This document shows, piece by piece, positions 37,901 to 47,000 of a DNA stretch of 64,000 nucleotides (position 1 is its first letter; every line of letters begins with the position of its first letter). Below the pieces are notes generated by a model that worked only from the letters and a program-made list of their open reading frames with translations, was not told the DNA's origin and did no database searches. A program made the translations under genes and the position numbers. Source of the DNA: Mytilus trossulus (Eukaryota; Mollusca; Bivalvia; Mytilida; Mytilidae); NCBI RefSeq assembly GCF_036588685.1, contig NC_086386.1, forward strand, positions 1,290,710-1,354,709, given 5' to 3'.

Positions 37901-40796
37901 GCCAAGGCTATGGACAATGATAACAAGTAGGTGTCTCAAACTTCTCAACTAATTAATAAAAAGATATTTATATCAATCATACAATTGTATCCGTTCCTTC
38001 AACAACTGCAACCTCCATTATTATAAATATAGTAAAATAGGATTCATATTCAAAACTCCCAGGGGTTTTATTGGGTGACATCATTTTCAAAGATTAAAAT
38101 TTTTTGTGTATAACATTTCATGTCTGATTTATTTAAGGAATGATTGTAATATTTTTTTCTGTCTATAAAGAAATGACAAAAAAATTTGGTGCACACTGAA
38201 TAACGTGCGTAGCGGGTTATTTAACAGTGTGCACTACATTTTTTATGTTATTTCGAATAGACAAAAAAAAAATATTACAGTCATTTCTTATAATTTAATT
38301 CTAAATTCCATTTTAAACCGTAGAAAACCATGAAAAATCGTTTGTGACCTCGTGGTCACATGACTTAATTATGTCTATGGGCTCATAACAAAATAACGTC
38401 AGCCAATCAGGAGATGTGTTACATCCAAAATTAAATTATTGGTCAATGTTCTATGATTATTCAGCAACACTTTTCTTCTTAAGCTTTAGATGTAATGTTG
38501 TCTTCTTGATATTTACCATTACAGTTAAATCCATTTTGTCCATGTGGTCGGTGATATTGTGAATAATGTATGATCTGATTTAGTCATATCCGCAATGTAA
38601 CACAAATAGAATAGCTGTATTTACACTTGTATACTAAATAGTCCCCAGTAACTTCAAATCACAAAGTTCCTGTAAAATTTGACATCACAATTTGATATAT
38701 TATTTATATTATTTTCATTAACAGCTGGAAGAAGATGTATGAAGACCTGATGACAAAAGTGGAGCCATTCATGGCACAGATAGACGCTTATGAGATGGAG
38801 AAAATGGCACTACTGGGTAATTATTGATATTAGATTGTACTTAAATTATATAATATAAAATTGAGAAAGGAAATGGTGAATATGTCAAAGCGACAACCAC
38901 CCGACCATAGAGCAAACAACATGTATGTTACAAGCTTTTCCATAAAAACATACATGGAACCCAGGGGAGACACTATGAATGGGTGCTACAGTAGGAATGT
39001 TAAATGATATTCTTCATTTGTTTCAGTAGGTGGTTACCCCAGTTTGAAAGTATACATTTAAATGGAATAGCCCTGAATTATACAGTAATTGACACACTTG
39101 ACAAATTACTTACCAAAAGAACTTTTTATTTTATTTTATGATTGTTTATACTTAATGTTGCAATATTTTTTAGGGGACAGCTGTTTGATTAGCGAAAGAG
39201 TTGTTTTCCTTGTAGGGAGAAGTCAGTTTTCCCAGTAATAGATTAAACTATTCATGTAACAGACTGATGGTTGTTTTTCATTGCAGGGAGAAGTCAGTTT
39301 GCCCAGGCAGAGATGGATAAATTGAGTCAAGCCTATGCCAAATTACTGGGGCATCAAAATCAAAAACAGAAAATCCATCATATTGTCAAAATAAAAGAAG
39401 AAAATAATAGTCTGAAAAAGGTATTAGCAATATAACTGAATAGGTGAAACTATTTGTATTGACTCATAAACCGAGTCCAGTGGCTAATATTTCATATATA
39501 TTCAGATTGAGAAGTGAATGAACAATAAATCAATAATGGAATAAAAAGGAAAAAGAGACAAGAATTTAAATGTAAAAAAAAACAGCAATCTGTGTATTGG
39601 TACACACCCAAAAAGAACTTAATTGTATAGGATTTAAACTAGTAGGTATATCTATCTCCATTAATGAGAAATATAGTAATAAGTCAATATTGACATCTCT
39701 TAATGTCACCATCCATTTAACTCTTGACAGAATGTAAAGCAACAACAGTGCAATCCCTTACCTTATAATTTGGTAAGGCCAAAAAAAAATATATGTCTGT
39801 TTACCGTTACCTGACAAACCCTATTTTGAGTGCTGACCCTAAGCCATTTTATATCCGTCGTAAAGTGAAAAATAAACTGAACTGGTGTTGAAAGTGAAGA
39901 TAGTGTTGCCTAATCATGAATATGATAGCTGTTTTAAGGACTTGTGTGATGAAATAAACATTGTGCTGCCATTTTTTACAATCAATAACAAAGGGAAGTA
40001 ATCCAATCATTAAAATTACGTAACTTGCCGACCCATGATAAACTCTGACCTTGACCTCAAAACTGCACACTCAAAATCATGTCACTAAAAATAAAATGAA
40101 AATACTAACCTACCTACCCTATTTTTTTAAAGCATATTACCTTAAACAGACATATATTTTTTTGGGCCTACGGATTGATGATCCAGCAACTCAACAGGCA
40201 ACAATTATTAGTTATTATAGTGAGGTCAGACAGAAGTTTGATATGTTAGATCTATATTTTTAATAAAATTTTAATCTTTTTTTTTTTAAAGGAAACTACC
40301 TCACTCAGAGAACAGGTTAATAAGCTTAAAAGAACCAACCAGAAACTAGAGGAAAAGACCTTGACATTAGAAGGGCGAAAAAGATTTGATCCATCTAAAG
40401 CTTTCCAATCGAAAGAGAACACAGTTCCACCATCAAGTCCATTAAAGGATGGTAAATAGTTCTTGTCAGCACAATAGTATTATACTCTTGCAACAAACAG
40501 ATTTATTATTTTAGCTTCAAACCTATGAACACATTTATATTTGAAATTTTTATTGACTCTTAAATCCTGAAGCAAACATTTGATAATACATACACAATTA
40601 GTCAACACACTGTTTATAAATCATTGTACAAGTTTAACTTGCTTTCTGTTACTTCTTTTGATAACCTCATTCTTCATATATTTATTTATTTTTCTAGGAA
40701 ATAGAAAATAAAGAAAAGAAGCCAAAAGAAAGGGAACCTAACCATTATGGACCTGTTAAATGTCAGCGGTGTGAAGTCAAGGAGCACAGTATATAG
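19929..40796 (+). CDS. HMMR: HMMR / RHAMM, hyaluronan-mediated motility receptor (spindle coiled-coil protein), 19 exons
   Basis: RHAMM binds microtubules and spindle poles and has been reported as a hyaluronan receptor. Exons: 19929-19974, 24806-24904, 25400-25482, 27115-27189, 27688-27876, 28317-28518, 29363-29413, 29984-30054, 31146-31321, 31921-32007, 32793-32909, 33586-33656, 34721-34869, 35167-37301, 37822-37926, 38725-38816, 39287-39420, 40292-40451, 40705-40796. Phase is continuous for about 1377 residues. The N-terminus [20 protein letters not shown] matches the family start. The middle is heptad-rich coiled coil, mostly in one 2.1 kb exon. The C-terminal block [20 protein letters not shown] and [12 protein letters not shown] match the conserved RHAMM basic/leucine-zipper end. 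Length exceeds human (about 725 residues) mainly through the coiled coil. Exons 2, 8, 12 and 17 have duplicated splice junctions. The last acceptor is ambiguous (40697 or 40704); the in-frame longer C-terminus, ending [12 protein letters not shown], is preferred. Confidence 0.94.
20717..20738 (+). repeat. Poly(A) tract in HMMR intron 1
   Basis: A run of about 19 A on the plus strand could mark the 3' end of a retroposed element on the plus strand. It is in the wrong orientation to be the tail of the neighbouring minus-strand LINE fragment. Confidence 0.5.
20775..22080 (-). pseudogene. LINE ORF2 fragment with RNase H domain (I-type non-LTR retrotransposon)
   Basis: The intact 315-residue frame 20775-21722 starts just before an RNase H domain: [18 protein letters not shown] (first Asp), GELVAIKL (Glu), SDSQSAIG (Asp) and [18 protein letters not shown] (His). 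A C-terminal [16 protein letters not shown] zinc motif follows. Upstream on the same strand (to about 22080) the thumb region is readable ([17 protein letters not shown]) but broken by stops or frameshifts. RNase H after RT is typical of the I/R1-related LINE groups. It is truncated, so presumably dead; it lies antisense in HMMR intron 1. Confidence 0.85.
24880..24978 (+). repeat. Two-copy degenerate duplication of the HMMR exon 2 donor
   Basis: The exon end GGGGATCGATTCAAAACACC with donor gtaata at 24905 is repeated 52 bp downstream (GGATCTTTTCAAAACATCAA, donor gtaata at 24957). A third partial ggggatcgat follows at about 24982. Confidence 0.8.
25510..26755. mobile_element. 1.2 kb imperfect palindrome (nested foldback elements)
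   Basis: Left-arm sequence (attttaccacgggt, tactcccacgtcatatg, ccgttcttttacgc) recurs as reverse complement on the right (catatgacgtgggagta, acccgtggtaaaat). The centre at 26030-26290 has further inverted pairs of gaatatatctagattttacc. It lies in HMMR intron 3. No coding capacity is seen. Confidence 0.8.
27205..27460 (+). repeat. SINE-like interspersed repeat, diverged
   Basis: It begins aagaagatgtggtatgattg, shared with the element at 28695, and continues with the same order of motifs (ccttcaacaatgagcataat; acttgggataagtatc). It lies in HMMR intron 4. Confidence 0.65.
28695..29260 (+). repeat. SINE-like interspersed repeat, longest copy
   Basis: It starts aaagaagatgtggtatgatt, includes cggccttcaacaatgagcaa and contains an internal repeat (tgacttgggacaggcacata, then again tgacttggtataggcacata). 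Related copies lie at 15920, 27205, 31350, 37400, 50090 and 62935. It lies in HMMR intron 6. I cannot confirm a tRNA-derived head. Confidence 0.7.
30055..30545 (+). repeat. Tandem array of the HMMR exon 8 donor junction (about 13 copies, 38-44 bp)
   Basis: The unit is AAGAAAATCGTTGAG then gtaaaactgcatatc, the exon 8 end (KKIIE) plus donor and about 20 bp of intron. The true exon 29984-30054 is the first copy. Later units acquire an insertion (acatgtttatacc). Reading through the first donor meets a stop within one unit. Confidence 0.92.
31350..31640 (+). repeat. SINE-like interspersed repeat
   Basis: It begins aaggtgtggtatgattgcca, continues accatcaataatgaacaaaa, and has the same motif order as the 28695 copy. 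It lies in HMMR intron 9. Confidence 0.65.
32950..33030 (+). repeat. Short direct repeats (about 25 bp x 3) in HMMR intron 11
   Basis: Three units of caaatagcttccttatt type follow 40 bp after the exon 11 donor. They do not include the donor itself. Confidence 0.6.
33657..34330 (+). repeat. Tandem array of the HMMR exon 12 donor junction (about 23 copies, mostly 30 bp)
   Basis: The unit is TTATTGAAGGTCAATTTG then gtgagtatta: the exon 12 end (VIEGQF) plus donor. The true exon 33586-33656 is the first copy. Because most units are 30 bp, the exon frame stays open for several units ([10 protein letters not shown]...), unlike most arrays here. Confidence 0.92.
37395..37490 (+). repeat. SINE-like fragment
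   Basis: It contains ccttcaacaaccagtaaagc followed by ccacaccgcatat, a short diverged part of the family at 28695. It lies in HMMR intron 14. Confidence 0.5.
38136..38291. mobile_element. Small foldback MITE in HMMR intron 15
   Basis: Inverted ends aatgattgtaatattttttt and aatattacagtcatt enclose a second inverted pair, gtgcacactg / cagtgtgcac, around 38190-38225. It has the composition of a foldback element with no coding content. Confidence 0.65.
39206..39310 (+). repeat. Two-copy duplication of the HMMR exon 17 acceptor
   Basis: The acceptor plus exon start ttgcag|GGAGAAGTCAG at 39287 is preceded exactly 73 bp upstream (39214) by cttgtag|GGAGAAGTCAG and then TTTTCCCAG. The upstream copy reads into a stop (TAATAG-type) in the exon frame, so the 39287 site is the productive one. 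Confidence 0.85.
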
Positions 40797-42512
40797 TGTT
40801 ATTTTTTACATTGCGTAAAATGATTCTAACAATGTGTGTTATAAGTATGACAATATAGTGTTATTGTTACATTGTGTAAAATGATACTTATAATGTGTTA
40901 TATGTTACCTTTTATAATCTTACAGTGACATTGTGTAAAATGAATCTAACAATATGTGTGATGTCACATTATTTAACTATAGTAACATTTGTGACGAGTG
41001 AACCAACACCTTCTAACGGAAAAGCTGGTAGAGTAACCTTGTGTAAAATGATAGAGAATTTGTACTGTATGTCAAGTTACACAGCACATAGTTTTAATGG
41101 TGTAAAATGATTCTAACAATGAGTGAAATAATTGTGACAATGTATTGTTTTATCATAATATAAATACCCAATCATTATTAATAAACAAAAATGATAGCAA
41201 TATTATTTGTAAGATTGATTTTAAAGATTCCATTCCTCCTCATAAAATATAAAACCCAAGATTTGACTTCTCAAGATCATATAATATTCATTTGAAGGTT
41301 GTGAATTTTAGTGTCTCCCAAAACATATTCTCATATCACCTGGATAATTAAATAGGTATTACCCCATTGAGAACAGCGTCTAGTCAGAAATGTTAACTGA
41401 ATATTACAGCAGCTTCATTTCTTACTTCATATATACTCACGCATATCACTTTTAAGACGAGGAAATAGCAGGTTTTAATTATGTGAAGTACCACTGTAGT
41501 TTAACCTTGTATTTTATACTGTACTTTAAATAGTTATTAGTGTTTTTAATGTAGAATTATGTATGCAACCACTTTTTATTTTTTAAATCATTTGTTATAA
41601 ATCTATATGTATGATAGGTACAAGTATCTTTTCTGAGTTAATATAAAGGATTAAACTATGACAATTTTAAACCTATGGCAGCACATTTTTCACACTACCT
41701 CTATTTATTTTTTATTAGTAAATGTTAAAATCTTGAAGGTACTTTTTCATCTTTGTTCGATCTACAAGCGATAATTTTTCTCTGTACCTTTATTTTTATA
41801 GTGTCTGTTGTTCTTTAGTTTTTAGTATGTAGTGATTAGTAATAACTAGATATAGACTTATGTAGAGAAAAAAGTTTAGAAAAAAACTCAACTCATTAAC
41901 ACTTGCCTGAATTAGCAACATTTTTAACTGTTAAAGTATTTACAAAAAATGATCTGGTAACACCAGTGCTTGATATGCCAGTCATATTTCTAAATATTTT
42001 TCCTCAAGCTTTTCTAAACATCACTAAATGAAATTCAAGCACATACTATTTGATGAATATGTACGATGCCTTTGATTTGACCTTTATATATGCAGCAGGG
42101 ATATGCCACACAAATATTATCTTATGTGTCACATTTATATGCACAAATTAAATCATTGCCTGATAAACTTTTGATCATAGAATCACATTTTCAATCTTGT
42201 TACTTACTGATTCTTTATGTAGCATGTCAGTAAAGGTTTTGTTTTAAATCAGGTTCAACTTTAGGCTGACATATCATGTGTTGAGTTTGATTATTTATGT
42301 ATTTTGTGCATGATCAAGATCAATTAAAATTTTAGACCATGTTTAATTTCGTTTCTATGTTGATTTAGGCCATATAAGTGGCACCTTTAACATCCCTGTC
42401 TGTGAGCAGGATAATTGGGAAAAAAACTGATACATGTTCAAAAGATGGACCCTGTGTCTTTATAAACATGATAGTCACACAACCCATAATTCCATTGCAT
42501 TGGACAAAGTAA
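40797..42512 (+). other. HMMR 3' UTR and flanking intergenic sequence
   Basis: A loose repeat of acattgtgtaaaatgatt-type units occurs at 40805-41115. A possible poly(A) signal AATAAA lies at 41180-41185. The rest is AT-rich with no coding potential that I recognise. Confidence 0.5.
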
Positions 42513-42520
42513 ACCCTTAA

Positions 42521-42816
42521 CCCTCTTGCTGCCGATCGTTTTTCAAGGTTGCATTTCATATGCGGGAAAATACGACAGCTCAACGTCTGTGACGTAACAT
42601 GCCAAACAACGACGTCATTTTATATATGACGTCACAACATAATGACTGTAACATTTAGGACCCATTGGAAAAAAACATAACACTGTTTAATCTCGCTTTT
42701 TTTAATTAAAAGAGATACAGCATTGATAAGAAGCTTGCATAAATTTCACCACGGACATATGTGTCCCTCAAACACTGCCGGTGTGGAAATATGTGTCCCT
42801 CTGGCAGCAAAGAGGG
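42521..42816. mobile_element. piggyBac-like MITE, TTAA target duplication
   Basis: This 296 bp element has inverted termini CCCTCTTGCTGCC and GGCAGCAAAGAGGG (one-base indel), with TTAA at 42517-42520 and 42817-42820. It is a different family from the 6809 element but has the same TTAA/CCCT layout. It lies between HMMR and DCTD. Confidence 0.85.
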
Positions 42817-42879
42817 TTAAGGTGTATGTCTCATTAATTTTTAAAAGATCCAAATAAACCTAATTGTAAGGATGTATCT

Positions 42880-42985
42880 AGGGAAATATGTCAAAGGGAC
42901 AACAACCCAAGCAAAGAGCAGAAAACAGCCAAAGGACACCAATGGGTCTTCAATACAGCGAGGAAATCACATCCAGAAGTGGGCT
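42880..42985 (+). repeat. Interspersed repeat fragment
   Basis: gaaatatgtcaaagggacaa followed by caacccaagcaaagagcaga is shared in diverged form at 38872-38940 (aatatgtcaaagcgacaacc). It is a short interspersed family. Confidence 0.5.
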
Positions 42986-43689
42986 TCAGCTGACCTTTAA
43001 AAAAAATGTGTAATTCTTCTATTTTCTTTGCTTCATTGATTTCCATAAGTAAGTTTTTGGGCCATGTAGTATTGATAAATTGAAGTCACATGTTCAGGTG
43101 TTTTAATTGATATAAAAGGGCTTTACTGTCATGGGAAGGATCAGTATACACAGCCAAAAATCTGGTAAAAGTAAACACTATTTTCATGGATTGATAGATC
43201 ACGTGATCAGTCCAGTCTTAAAAGTAAAATTTAAAAAAAAAACAGCTCCAATGAGAATTCCAACTTAAAAGTACTTTATAAAGTGGCAATATCAAAAGCG
43301 TAAACACATCTAACAAAGGAATGGAAGTGATTTATTTCTGACTTGTTACCAGCATCTCTTTGTGTTTCCTATTAATAGATTGTTAATAACTTTCTTAAAC
43401 TATCCTGGATTTGTACCAAACTTGGATTGAAGCTTATTTTTGATCACAAGATAGTATCCAGAAGTAAATTTTGAGACACTGGGTTCTGCGGAACCCTTAC
43501 AAATTTTAATTGATTGATAGATAATCTGTTTAGACTGATTTGATAGATCACATGATTAGATTGATTTAGTAGATTGATATACCACAGACCAAGACCAATT
43601 TAAGAAATGGTTCGATCACAGCATTGTCAATTTTCAGCAGTTGATGGTTAGTATGATTTGTCAAATTTAATGGATTAAATAGATCACAT

Positions 43690-43856
43690 GCACCTTATCG
43701 CTAGTTGTCAGCCATTACTGGATATCACACAGGTTCCTGTAAAATTTTGTGTCGTAAAACAACATATATGACGGCACAATGGAACAGTGATTGTTGTATG
43801 CGTCAAAAGGTCAAGCGGCCGAGTAGGCTAATAGCGATAAGGTGTATTAGCAGGAG
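43690..43856. mobile_element. Small MITE with caccttatcgcta termini
   Basis: caccttatcgcta at about 43691 and tagcgataaggtg ending about 43854 are perfect inverted repeats enclosing about 140 bp. No target duplication can be read with confidence. Confidence 0.65.
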
Positions 43857-44078
43857 GGTTGAATGTCAAGCTTAGTGACATCATTTATCAGGTTTAATTG
43901 ATTACTAGATCATTTGATCAGTTAGACTTAATGAACTTGGTTAGTGGTTGCAGAGAATTACTAAAAGTTCTAGTTTTCGGATTCAAATCATGTCTGTTCC
44001 GGATTGATTTACTCATTCGGAACACTTTGGATTTTTCTTTTATTCTAAAGAAGAATCTTCCCGCGAAATTTATGAACG

Positions 44079-47000
44079 ATGTCATCAGCAAATAACATTA
44101 GCGACGATTTTAAAGAGAAATGGTACGTATTATTGGGGTCAAACCTATAATCCGACAGTCTTATAATCTGACACTCCAAGAGTCTGTCAGTCCTATAATC
44201 TGACAGCTGATAATCTTACTCACGGTCACTTGTCTCTGAAAAATAGTGTCCATCCAGACTGTGTTTCCAGTTTTCATGGTGTCGCGCTAAAATTTAAAAC
44301 CAAGCAATCCTGCATCATGCTCAGACCCCAATACACTTTAATATCGCTATTTAGTCCATTCCGGGAAAAACAGTCATTTAAACAACTTCCTGTTTAGGTC
44401 ACCGGCCGAAAAATGGAGGTCATCAGTAGTGAGCTGAGGGAGTAAAAACTTTAGAAAGTGATCATCAAGAAACTTTGATATAGTATGCTCCACTTTTTTC
44501 GAAATTAAAATTGAAGTATAAAGTTATTTTGCTTGTAGTATTTACGGTAGTTTAAACAGGTCTCATTAAAAAGTATCAAGCATGGTGAATTGTTTAAACA
44601 GGGTCCCAGATAGCTTCAACTGGATGAAAAAGTTGTGTAATTTTATAACTAATCCGGAATGGAATAAATAGCGATTAGGTGTATGAAACCCACCCTATAT
44701 TTTTTTAAACAAAAAAATTATCAAATCAGTCAGTATAACATCTTGGTTTAATAATATAGGAGAAAAACCAGTTGTGTCCATCTTCTTTTACATTATTTCC
44801 GTCATTGCATGTTTGCCCAGCAAAATTGAATTTTATTTCTAGCAGACATGGTAAATATTGGCCTTTCACTGAAACACTGTCAGTTTGTGGTACACATTCC
44901 CTTGACGCTCTCAGCAATTTATCAACAGATTTCCTTCTGATCTGGGGAACCGCAGCTATTCAACATCAAAAGAGGGAAATGATTATTTCGTTTTTCTGTC
45001 AAATGGGTCTGGAAAGTGCAAATTCTTGATTATCCTTACTGTCTTTATAAGAAATGATCTTATATAACTTATTTTAAAAAAAGAATTGTCTACTACCCTA
45101 TTATCTAAGCCATTTCATTAACTATGTATAAACATAAAATTAAATTTTATTTTAGTGAAGTCACTGGTGTTATAAATGGTAAGCGAGAGAACTATTTAGA
45201 TTGGCCTGATTATTTCATGGCAATTGCATTTCTTTCTGCACAAAGAAGCAAAGATCCTAGAACCCAGGTAAGATATATTGATGTTATTATGGTTAGGATT
45301 ATATCTACTTGGGGAGTGACTCTTGAAATGGTGATACTAGCCTGATTATCAGTACTTGTTATCGTTTGGTATGATTTGGAATATATCCTTTCACCAATAG
45401 GTCATTGACAATTTGTTGGGGATGGGGTCTGTCATCAGTGTTGCTTTTCTACCAAAGACAACACAGGCTCCAGATAACCAGCTGTCTAAGCTAAGGTACA
45501 AATTGTGGATAAACCAGAGTTTCTCTGTAGATCAAAATATTTCAAAATTGTAAGGTTGGCCAGGTCAGTAGGTATTTGTTTTTTTTTAACCAAAACATAA
45601 CTGAGGGGGGAAAGGAGGGGGTCTTGATTCTGAATTCCCGGGTTTAAAAACACTAATTTCGAGGTCCCGAAATTAAATAAAGTAAATCCCGTCATCCTAA
45701 AATCCTAAAAAAAAAAATCCTGGATCCGGAAAGGGCCAATCCCGAAATCCAGAGCTTAAAAACAGCTGATCCCGGAGTCCTGATAAAGGTCCTATTCCAC
45801 CTCATAACTTATATGATCTAGACAAGAAAATGATGATCAGATCATGAAAAACATCAGTAGAAGTTACAAAACTTTTAAAACAGTTATTGTTATAAAATTG
45901 CTCAGGTAGGCTTCTTTTTAGGTGGGTGGGTCGGCAACATCAAACGAATGAAATTTTATTTTTGGCCTTATTTCTATATTGTGAAATTTTCCAATTGTGA
46001 AAGAAAAGGTTTTACTAAATTAAAAAAATTACACATTTAAAATTTTGCTATCATTACTTTTCAAGAAGGCAGCATATACATAAAAAAAATTCAATTATAA
46101 ATCTAGCAATAACATTGTTTAAAAAACCACTATGGTAAATGTACTAAAAAAAATCTGAATATTAAGTGAGTATATAATAGTTTTGATAATACTGTACTGA
46201 ATGTATATGTAAAAAACTAAAACAACTAATAGATAGTTTATATCTGTTAACTTCAAAAGGTAATGCGGTAGCAGATATTGGTTTCCTTCATTATGACAGT
46301 AACTTGATAATCTTGAAATACAACCCCTAAAAACACCATATGACACCAAAAGAAATATACATCTTTAATTTCTGTTTACCTTTCAGGTAGGGGCTTGTAT
46401 TGTTAACGAGGAAAATAAAATTGTTGGAATTGGATATAATGGTATGCCAATTGGTTGTCATGACGATTTAATGCCATGGGGACGTGAACATTCAGATGTT
46501 TTACAAACAAAACAGCTTTATGGTATTATATAGTTTTTACACCTAAGTTTAGAAGAAATTACATCATGTACATTGCTCTTCTCTAGCAGCTAGCCTGTAT
46601 GTTTCCAAATAGCAGTTTTCAATGACAACTCAAATTTTGCCTGGGCTACTGAAGTGTCATTTGTAACACCATGAAGTTATTAAGTTTCTATGACGTCTAA
46701 TATTTTACATTAAATTGTGTGGTCAGAGGTAAAAAATGTCTAAATTTATTGCACATGATACAGTTTATATTTGTTGATTTGTATAAAAAAAATGCAGAAC
46801 ATTTTGGGAAACCTCAAAACAAAAGGCAATTTAGGATTGCTTACTTCTCCATAAAATTAAACTGAATATGTGTTTATTTTCAGTTTGCCATGCAGAATTA
46901 AATGCTGTTCTGAACAAGAACTCATCAGATGTGAATCATTATGTGTTTATTTTCAGTTTGCCATGCAGAATTAAATGCTGTTCTGAACAAGAACTCATCT

